NCBI GenBank assembly: GCA_029945375.1
Contig: CM057069.1
Span: forward strand, 1,364,001 to 1,428,000
DNA: 64,000 nt
Direction of reading: 5' to 3'
Origin: Agaricus subrufescens
Taxonomy: Eukaryota; Basidiomycota; Agaricomycetes; Agaricales; Agaricaceae
Positions 57,176-64,000 of the stretch are shown here, piece by piece. The stretch's first letter is position 1. Each line of letters opens with the position of its first letter. Under the pieces are notes generated by a model, which was not told where the DNA came from, did not search any database, and saw only the letters and a program-made list of their open reading frames with translations. The translations under genes and the position numbers were made by a program.

Positions 57176-58559
57176 TGTTACAGCCCCAGCCGTTTTATGC
57201 GTGAAAATATACGTTTAATGCGGTTAGGTGTACGTATTAAGTTCGGGAATGAACAATCGATCACCCAGTCAGAGATAATCTCAGTCGAGGGCATGTGTGA
57301 AGAAAGGTTGATCTAGGGGACAGTTGAGATTGCATCCGTGATTCCTAGTAGGAAAACTGTACTGCTAGGGGAAATATAATCGTATTCGAGGACTTTAAGA
57401 CGGAAGTCTCGAGGCTGAGTCTAGAGAGACTTTATTGGGAATTATCATTGAGACTGGCTATAGGATGGCTTGAGGACTTAGCGGAACGCGGTTCCTTCAG
57501 CGGACCTTATGCTAAACTGAATCTATAACTACTACCTGCCTAATAAGGAAAGGGCTAGGAAGTAGACGACTTACACATGTCGAGACTGAATTAACCTGAA
57601 GCGAGACTGTTGGAATTGTCAGTCGAGACTCTGGATCAGGCAGAAATAGTGATAATCTCAAAGCAACTAAAGGTGAGATAGAAGCATAGTCTAATCGAGG
57701 ACATCTTATTGATGGGACAATCAGTGGGGGATGTGCCTCAAGAGTTTCTAGACTAGGGTTTAGGGTTGGAAGCTTGTTAGCCAATGGGGAACAGGAGATT
57801 AGGCAAGTGCAATGTTCGGTCGAGGAGACTGAATAGTCGAGACTGTTGATTGGTGGGGAAAGATGAGTCAAGGAGACTATACCCATTCAGTGCTGGATAT
57901 GGACTTGGTTATCTGTTTCATATTTGTTTATTTTGTCTCAGTTTTTTTTATTGTGTATCGTATATAGTCGCCAGTCGAGGACGAGGTTTGGCATCGAATC
58001 TTTGCCCAAGCGCTGTGTGAGTGAAATCGAGTTTGGTTAAACTTCACAGTGTTCTAAGCATTTCTGAAAGTTCTTTCTCAACTCGGAAGGTCTTGTGTTC
58101 TGCTCGAGAGAGTATCTTCACTGGTCTAATAGGATCGCAATAGCATTTGGTGCTAGCTCAACTTGTCTTGCAGTCTGTCTCGAAGCACGAAGGCAGGTCA
58201 AGGCTCTCCGAGTTTGTTGAGGCATCACTAGGGCGGACTCGCTACCCCTCCTAGATAGGTGTCTAACCCATCCTATTGAGGACAGTCATTGCGAGCTTAG
58301 CCACTCGTCGCGAAGGTTCTAATCGAAACGGCATAGGTCTGGAAGAGGTCTCTATTCAGTCGAGACTTGTTTCACATTTCTATTCTACCCCTATTTTCAT
58401 TTAATACTTAATCGAGACGCTTACTTTCACTTTCTTTCTGATTTATTCTCCCCACAAACCACACTCGAGACTCGGTGTAATTCAAAGGGTTGCATTCGCA
58501 TTCAATTTTATATTTTTCTATATTTTATTTTCCACATTTACACCGATCTAGTCTCTTCA
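57176..58559 (+). repeat. 1.38-kb LTR-like repeat, CpG-rich copy B
   Basis: Starts TGTTACAGCCCCAGCCG and ends GTCTCTTCA; full-length match to 8247-9624 in the same orientation. TG...CA ends and isolation suggest a solo LTR. No target duplication is evident (TATGC before, ACACA after). CpGs are plentiful here, which makes it the near-ancestral version of the decayed copy. A 124-codon minus-strand frame inside is incidental. Confidence 0.72.
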
Positions 58560-59164
58560 ACACATTGTATTTGTACCATTGACAGTGACACTGGGGGGTC
58601 CCACTGGGTTTTTTTTGCCAACCTTGTCGTCAAAAGAACTTTGCATCCTTTAGTCTCATGACTCAATGAAGCCATCTTGAATCAAACTGGATCTGATTAT
58701 GAGTACGATTGTGAGTTGTCGCCAGTTTGATCTCTCACTGAAACACGCTTATAATTAGAGGGGGGGCGGAGGTTACTCATAGTAATTATGGCCGCAACAG
58801 TGATTAGTACGATGCACCCTAATATCACCCATTCTCCATCTGAAGGTCAAAGGCTTGAAAGCTCAACGCATCAGTACCTCGTGTGGAATGCCCCTGGATT
58901 TCCTGGAACCTGACTAGAGGTCACAATATTTCCTCGATCACTCTAGTGAGAGTATTATGGTCCCAATGCCTCTGAGCGCTGATCTACTGTTTCGACTCTG
59001 ATCAGTTAGCACTATCTGAGCCCATATCATTATTTTTGACATACTCTCAAACTTATAGGATGGTCATTTATATGTTGAGGTCACCTGCGAGCGCTCTAAC
59101 TTTCTCTTTTTCGCCCTGGGGAAACACACTAGCAGGCGCTGCTTTCTGGCCCCTTTCAACTTCC
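58560..59164. other. Spacer before Copia-2
   Basis: No supported gene. Confidence 0.4.
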
Positions 59165-59569
59165 TGTTAGAATAATAATAGTATTAGATGCTTGTATAAG
59201 CTCGTACTTTATTTAGATAGATATACTTGTATCTCTCCGAGCATTGAGCGACTCATAGCTCTGCCTAATCGTGTATGTGGATACCTGTAGCTCATGCTCT
59301 TCTAAGCTGAGCAATTATGCTTATAATATGCGACCCACAGTAAAGGATTTACCTGTGGATGGACTAGTAGTTTAGTATATAAACCCCATGTATTCACTGT
59401 AATCTACATCGTCGAAGATACATCTTCTACATCTCTACTACTCTCAACACCTACTTCAGCTCCTTAGAACTATCTCCTACTACTTCTAGTAAGTACTACT
59501 CAACCTACTACTACGCTAGTTAGCTGCTAGCATGATGATTCCCTAGAGGAAATCATTATTGTCTTAACA
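59165..59569 (+). repeat. 5' LTR of Copia-2
   Basis: 405 bp, TGTTAGAATAATAATAG to ATTATTGTCTTAACA, with TGTTA/TAACA terminal inverted ends. TATAAACCCCATG near 59390 is a plausible TATA region. Confidence 0.85.
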
Positions 59570-59582
59570 GGTTATGGGCCCC
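59570..59582 (+). other. Primer-binding site of Copia-2
   Basis: GGTTATGGGCCCC directly after the LTR, identical to that of Copia-1; fits priming by an internal fragment of initiator tRNA-Met. Confidence 0.82.
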
Positions 59583-59808
59583 GATCGCCAGCTCACTATG
59601 TGCAAGGGCACTTGCACTAGCAGAGCAGGTTGATCATGTAACCTGGAATCGAGTGGTAGTGAGATACCCATATCTCCCAACTACAGTTGACCGCTATTCC
59701 GAGTCACCCATATAGGTGTACAGACCTATGACATCAGACTACTAGCAGCATCGGCTGATTACCCCTGCGCTATAAATTACTGATTTCTATTATTAGAATC
59801 AAGTAAAC

Positions 59809-62800
59809 ATGTCTCACGTCATCGCTCTGCTCAATTCTGTCGAACAACTTACCGGAGCCGAGAATTACGGCACCTGGAAGGATGAAATGGCCGATATTCT
59901 TATCCTCCAAATCGCTAATGGGTTCTCATACAATGCCTACGACGTCTGCCTTAACAAGTGGACGATCCCGGCTAAACACAAACTTCCACCCAAGTTGGAA
60001 ACCCAAACCCAAGAAGCTTATACTGAAGGTATAACCCAGCTTGAAGAAGAGAATAATACTATCGATGAAGCCATTGAAGAGAGGAATCGTCTCTCCCATA
60101 CTGCAAGAGCAATGATAAATTCTAGGATCACTAGAGGCTTAGTTGCGCAGAGATTTAACTCTGCTGCAGACCTTTGGAACTTCCTCGAGAAGACTTATGG
60201 TGTAACCGGTCCATCGGCTATCTATGCCCTGTACCGGCAAACCATTAATTTCCGGATTTCCGGAACAAAGGAACCATCGGCCGAAATAGCCAGCCTCGAG
60301 TTAATCTATTCCAGGCTCCGAAGCACTGGGGTAGATATTCCAGAATTAGTAATGGCGATGTCCCTGCTCGGTGCCATACCAGAGCATTGGAAAATCGCAT
60401 CATCCTTCTTAGCCGCCAAAGGAGACGTCCCCGACGTAACCTTCCAAGCTGTCAGAGCTGCGATTTTACAAGAGTATAATCAGCGCCTGTCCAGCAATCA
60501 CCCCCAGGTGAACCGCTTCTCTGGTGTCAAACAAGGAGGCTTTAAAAAGCCCCAATGGCAACCATATAAAGGACAACAGCAGCCTATGCAGCGACCTAAT
60601 AATGGCCAGCAGCAACAGCAGCAACAACAACCACAGCAGAGGAATTCTGCTGGTCCGCAGAAGAAGACTCGCCGAGGGAGGAAAAAGCCTCAGCCTCAGG
60701 TAAATGAAATAATCGCCTCTACTGGCGTTCTGCAGCTTGACGACTACTCGCCGCAGACCTCGACTCTTTTTGCCCCTGCCACGGGCCAACCACAGGTTAG
60801 CGCTCTTGGAGTTGCAACCTCATCAACGCTCCCAAAGAAGGTAGAGCATAATTCAACTTCGCAGATCACCCTTGACCCGCGACCCAGACCGTACCCTTCC
60901 AGAATGGCACTCGCCAAGGAACGCGCCCTCAAACTCTACGAGGACAGGACGCAATTCAGGAATGGTGGAGAAACTTCTACTACCCCCTTACCAATTTCGA
61001 AAGCAGAAATGCTCCGAAAGTTTTGGGAAGAAGAAGAAGCAACCGCAATGCGGAAACACATGGAAAATCCCATGTCTCCATACATGCAAAGGTACACAGA
61101 GATGCGCAGCGCCTTCCGATACCAAGCTTTCAAAGAAAAGCTGGAAAAGGAGGAGCTCCCCCAAGAGCCAATAATCGTCGACCCAATCGACGAGGCAATA
61201 AGGGAAGAAGCTCCGAAGAGCTTCGATCTCGAAACCGTGTCCCTGGGAAGCGAAACTGAGGACGTAAAGATCGATGATTACAAGTATGTGATCCGATCTA
61301 TAAATGATTATCAAACAGCTAACCTTATACAGGCCGGAGATGTCCCCTACTATTCAGATGTAGGAAGAGACTCTAGTAGTACACCGGCTATATATTGTAT
61401 TAATACACCTCCCTGCTGCTTCGCTTCTATATCTGAGGAAGTAAATGAGGATTCTGCCGAACCTCAAGAAGCCAGAACACCAGATAATCATAGTACCGGC
61501 AATCTGCCTAGTATAAGTGGCGTTACACCTATAAACGATGACTTTCCGATCAGATGGTTACTAGATTCAGGAGCATCACGACACTTTACAAATAATCTTG
61601 ATGACTTCCTAGATTATGTAACTGGTGATTACAGAGATGCGGGAACCGCGCATAACAGCAATGATATAAAAATAACTGCTGTTGGAACCGTAATGATAGA
61701 GTACGAAGTCTATAATACGACTGACGGAAATACATACCTCATGCGAAACACTGTAACCAGGGTTGAATACGCAGAGGAATTACGAGAAAGGATACTATCA
61801 GTCAACACATATTTAAATATGGGTTGGACATCTATTGGCGAAACAGATCGAACCATTCTATATGATAGACAGGGAAACCCTGCTTTAATGGCCCAAAAGG
61901 TTCCTGGAGGAGCTCAAAACCTCCACTATGTTCGATCCCGCATCATTAAAAACGATGCTTATAACGTCAATAAAATAAGTGTTAATGAGATCACTTATGA
62001 AGTCTGGCATCAAAGATTCGGACACTGCTCAGATTTCGCTCTGAACAAAGTACCTGAATGCTCCAGTGAACGGATTAAAATCCCGAAAGCTTCTGATCAT
62101 GTATGCAAGGGCTGTGCGCTAGGCAAACAAAATCAGAAACCCTTTCAACCAAACCCAAAACGAGCTAAGGCAATTGGCGAAATGACACATTCTGATCTTC
62201 TCGAAATGCCGATCAAGTCGTACTCCAAATATAAATGGGTACTGACATTTTTGGATGACTATTCATCCGCTTGCACAATCGTCCTAATAAGGAACAAAGC
62301 TGACGTACCAAGGTACATAGAAGCTTACGTACATAAAATGTGGCATTCACAAAAAGTTCGTTGTTTCCAATTTCGGACAGACAATGGCGGAGAATATGTC
62401 TCCCAAGGACTCAAGGACTTCTTCCTTGACAATGCGATGGACCACCAAACAACAGTCCCCTATGCACACCAACAAAACGGTCGTGCAGAAAGGTTAAATC
62501 GCACCTTGCTCGAAAAAGAACAGGCAATGCGGCTACATGCCTGCTTACCTGATTCTCATTGGGAATTTGCTATTTCAGCAGCCGTTCATGTATATAATAA
62601 TACACCAATGCGTCGCCTAAATTGGCAGACTCCACACCAATACTTCGGATATGAAAAGATTGACTTAAATCACCTCCGAGTATTTGGATGCGGTGCATAT
62701 GCATTCATACCAGAGGAAAAGCGAATTAATAAGCTTTCACCTCGATCTGAATTCATGACATTCATTGGATATGCTCCGGATGGAAGCTATTTGTTCTTCC

Positions 62801-64000
62801 GACATAAATCCAATAGAACTGTGTTCAGATCAAGATCTGCAATCTTTGATGAACGAATCTTTCCGTTCTGCCCAGATTACAAACCTGGTGAACTAGAGAA
62901 AAGAATGCTTCGAGACGATGGAACTGACGATTCATCATCCTCAGAAGAAGATCCTCTAAGACCCTTAGAGTATGATCCTAATTTCTCAGATTCTTTCACA
63001 CCAAAACCGATGAATAATTTTCGGCATAGCCAATATCATCACCCTTCTTCCTCTAATCAGGAGAGACCATCAAATCCCACTCCACCTCGTGATAACAGTC
63101 CACCACCCGATGATGACCATGAATCCTTCAGTCATGATATCGGAAGTGCAGAAGGACATCGTCAACCAATAGACTATCACGATGAAAATAGATTTGATCC
63201 GCAACCGCCGCCGTCTACCCCTTCTGACTTAGGTCCAGGAGAAGTTCAGCCTGCTCCCAGTACTCCTCCCCGCTTCTCTACGCAAGAAAAAGGAAAAATG
63301 AGAGTACCTACTCCGAGTCCGAGCTCTTCTCCTAGCCCAAGGTCGATTCCTAAAGAACGACCCCCAGTCATAAGAAGAGAAAGGTCATTACCTAATAGAC
63401 CTCCCTTCATTCTTCCAGAGGGATTCCCTCCGAGAAGATCGACAAGACAACGGCAACCCCCTGTAAGACCAGGAAATGTCTATGGTGAAAGATCAAATCC
63501 TGTAGATATTGAAAGACAAAGTAGCGGAGACTGGCCAAGCTCAATCGCTTCGAAAGAGCAACCAGACCCTTCCGAACCTCCATCAAAAAGAATCAACCGA
63601 CCACGTTGGCATTCTGATGGAGAAGATGTCGATGATCCGATGGGAATGGTGATGGGTAAAAATAAACCCTTACCTAAAATTCCAGAAACAGAAGATCAAC
63701 AACTAAAACGTCTTACAAGTGAGGGGGGAAAGGAATTCATTTCCATTTTATTGGCAAAAGCCATCATTCCAGTCACTTATAGAGACCTTGAGAAAATACC
63801 TCGGGACGAACAGAAAGACTGGATTGCAGCATGCCTGGAGGAGCTCCAAGCCTTAAAAAAGCGAGGAGTTTATGAAATAGTTAAACTTCCGGAAGGAAGA
63901 AAAGCTATCAAAAATAGATGGGTCTTTAACGTAAAGTCTGATGGCCGGAAACGTGCTCGACTTGTCGCTAAAGGATTCTCTCAAATCGAAGGAATCGACT
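59809..64000 (+). CDS. Copia-2 Gag-Pol polyprotein, open to the window edge
   Basis: Start MSHVIALLNSVEQLTGAENY. Gag (residues 1 to about 230) has the Copia YGTWKDEM segment and SARxxWxxLEKTYG-type helices (SAADLWNFLEKTYG). It then carries a Gln-rich run (GQQQQQQQQPQQR) and a basic patch KKTRRGRKK; I see no CCHC zinc knuckle. Protease: WLLDSGASRHFT. Integrase: HQRFGH and CKGCALGKQ (zinc), then HSDLLEM, FRTDNGGEYVS and PYAHQQNGRAERLNRTLLEK, i.e. the D, D and E of the catalytic core. A Pro/Ser-rich linker follows, then the start of reverse transcriptase (NRWVFNVKSDGRKRARLVAK). The frame is open through base 64000 (about 1,397 codons); the reverse transcriptase core and RNase H lie outside. Confidence 0.93.
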   Translation, partial: MSHVIALLNSVEQLTGAENYGTWKDEMADILILQIANGFSYNAYDVCLNKWTIPAKHKLPPKLETQTQEAYTEGITQLEEENNTIDEAIEERNRLSHTARAMINSRITRGLVAQRFNSAADLWNFLEKTYGVTGPSAIYALYRQTINFRISGTKEPSAEIASLELIYSRLRSTGVDIPELVMAMSLLGAIPEHWKIASSFLAAKGDVPDVTFQAVRAAILQEYNQRLSSNHPQVNRFSGVKQGGFKKPQWQPYKGQQQPMQRPNNGQQQQQQQQPQQRNSAGPQKKTRRGRKKPQPQVNEIIASTGVLQLDDYSPQTSTLFAPATGQPQVSALGVATSSTLPKKVEHNSTSQITLDPRPRPYPSRMALAKERALKLYEDRTQFRNGGETSTTPLPISKAEMLRKFWEEEEATAMRKHMENPMSPYMQRYTEMRSAFRYQAFKEKLEKEELPQEPIIVDPIDEAIREEAPKSFDLETVSLGSETEDVKIDDYKYVIRSINDYQTANLIQAGDVPYYSDVGRDSSSTPAIYCINTPPCCFASISEEVNEDSAEPQEARTPDNHSTGNLPSISGVTPINDDFPIRWLLDSGASRHFTNNLDDFLDYVTGDYRDAGTAHNSNDIKITAVGTVMIEYEVYNTTDGNTYLMRNTVTRVEYAEELRERILSVNTYLNMGWTSIGETDRTILYDRQGNPALMAQKVPGGAQNLHYVRSRIIKNDAYNVNKISVNEITYEVWHQRFGHCSDFALNKVPECSSERIKIPKASDHVCKGCALGKQNQKPFQPNPKRAKAIGEMTHSDLLEMPIKSYSKYKWVLTFLDDYSSACTIVLIRNKADVPRYIEAYVHKMWHSQKVRCFQFRTDNGGEYVSQGLKDFFLDNAMDHQTTVPYAHQQNGRAERLNRTLLEKEQAMRLHACLPDSHWEFAISAAVHVYNNTPMRRLNWQTPHQYFGYEKIDLNHLRVFGCGAYAFIPEEKRINKLSPRSEFMTFIGYAPDGSYLFFRHKSNRTVFRSRSAIFDERIFPFCPDYKPGELEKRMLRDDGTDDSSSSEEDPLRPLEYDPNFSDSFTPKPMNNFRHSQYHHPSSSNQERPSNPTPPRDNSPPPDDDHESFSHDIGSAEGHRQPIDYHDENRFDPQPPPSTPSDLGPGEVQPAPSTPPRFSTQEKGKMRVPTPSPSSSPSPRSIPKERPPVIRRERSLPNRPPFILPEGFPPRRSTRQRQPPVRPGNVYGERSNPVDIERQSSGDWPSSIASKEQPDPSEPPSKRINRPRWHSDGEDVDDPMGMVMGKNKPLPKIPETEDQQLKRLTSEGGKEFISILLAKAIIPVTYRDLEKIPRDEQKDWIAACLEELQALKKRGVYEIVKLPEGRKAIKNRWVFNVKSDGRKRARLVAKGFSQIEGID

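Larger units (their letters stand above)
59165..64000 (+). mobile_element. Ty1/Copia retrotransposon, 5' part, coding intact (Copia-2)
   Basis: 5' LTR 59165-59569, primer site 59570-59582, then a single uninterrupted gag-pol frame from 59809 to the window end. Unrelated in LTR sequence to Copia-1 but uses the same primer site. The lack of any lesion over nearly 1,400 codons and the presence of CpG suggest recent activity. The 3' LTR and target duplication are outside the window (5' flank CTTCC). Confidence 0.92.

Noticed and set aside
57512..57886. 124-codon minus-strand frame
   Set aside because: Lies wholly inside the LTR-like repeat and is not conserved in its other copy.
8247..58559. The two 1.38-kb repeats as the LTRs of one 50-kb element
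   Set aside because: No primer site or polypurine tract adjoins them on the inner sides, the interior holds ordinary genes and other complete elements, and no shared target duplication is visible.

Overview
The window reads as nuclear DNA of an agaricomycete (mushroom-forming basidiomycete). The genes have many ~50-nt GT-AG introns. The content is typical of such genomes: NACHT NTPases with the CHPGTR motif, F-box proteins, a KDZ (Kyakuja-Dileera-Zisupton) DNA transposon with cargo genes, Ty1/Copia elements primed by a half-tRNA, and strong CpG decay of repeats. The species cannot be named from the sequence alone.

Layout. (1) 1-28.6 kb is a repeat-laden accessory block. It lies between the intact 3' end of a TRAPPC12-like gene (left edge) and an intact Clr2-like silencing gene (25.9-28.6 kb). 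Fragments of TRAPPC12 and of the Clr2-like 3' end recur inside the block, which suggests the two genes were once convergent neighbours later pushed apart by about 24 kb. The block holds a decayed Copia element with matching 5-bp target duplications, one solo LTR of the same family with its own duplication, a 1.38-kb LTR-like repeat, and a NACHT gene split in two by an 8.9-kb KDZ transposon. That transposon has 181-bp inverted repeats, an 8-bp target duplication, an apparently intact transposase and two cargo genes. About 0.95-12.65 kb is stripped of CpG. (2) 30.9-50.8 kb is a gene-dense housekeeping island: an MFS permease, a Kes1-type sterol-binding protein divergent from an NHP6-type HMG protein, MDM35/TRIAP1, tRNA-Glu(CTC), the complex III chaperone CBP3, an intact NACHT protein with a His/Pro/Gln-rich N-terminus, two F-box proteins, a coiled-coil protein, and a TKL-like kinase with a C-terminal C1-like zinc motif. 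(3) 51-64 kb is accessory again: an intact multi-pass membrane gene and its decayed paralogue, a 607-bp MITE-like element, a CpG-rich copy of the 1.38-kb repeat, and the 5' LTR plus uninterrupted gag-pol of a second, young-looking Copia element that runs off the right edge.

Most notable: a NACHT intron on the minus strand has become a tandem array of about fifteen 70-bp units. Each unit looks like a complete intron, and neighbouring units are separated by exactly three bases (AG-NNN-GT). Second is the KDZ transposon, whose cargo gene encodes three hybrid-binding (RNase H1 N-terminal-like) domains, each interrupted by an intron at the same place. All splice structures were read by eye from splice consensus and reading-frame continuity, so individual boundaries may be off by a few bases.
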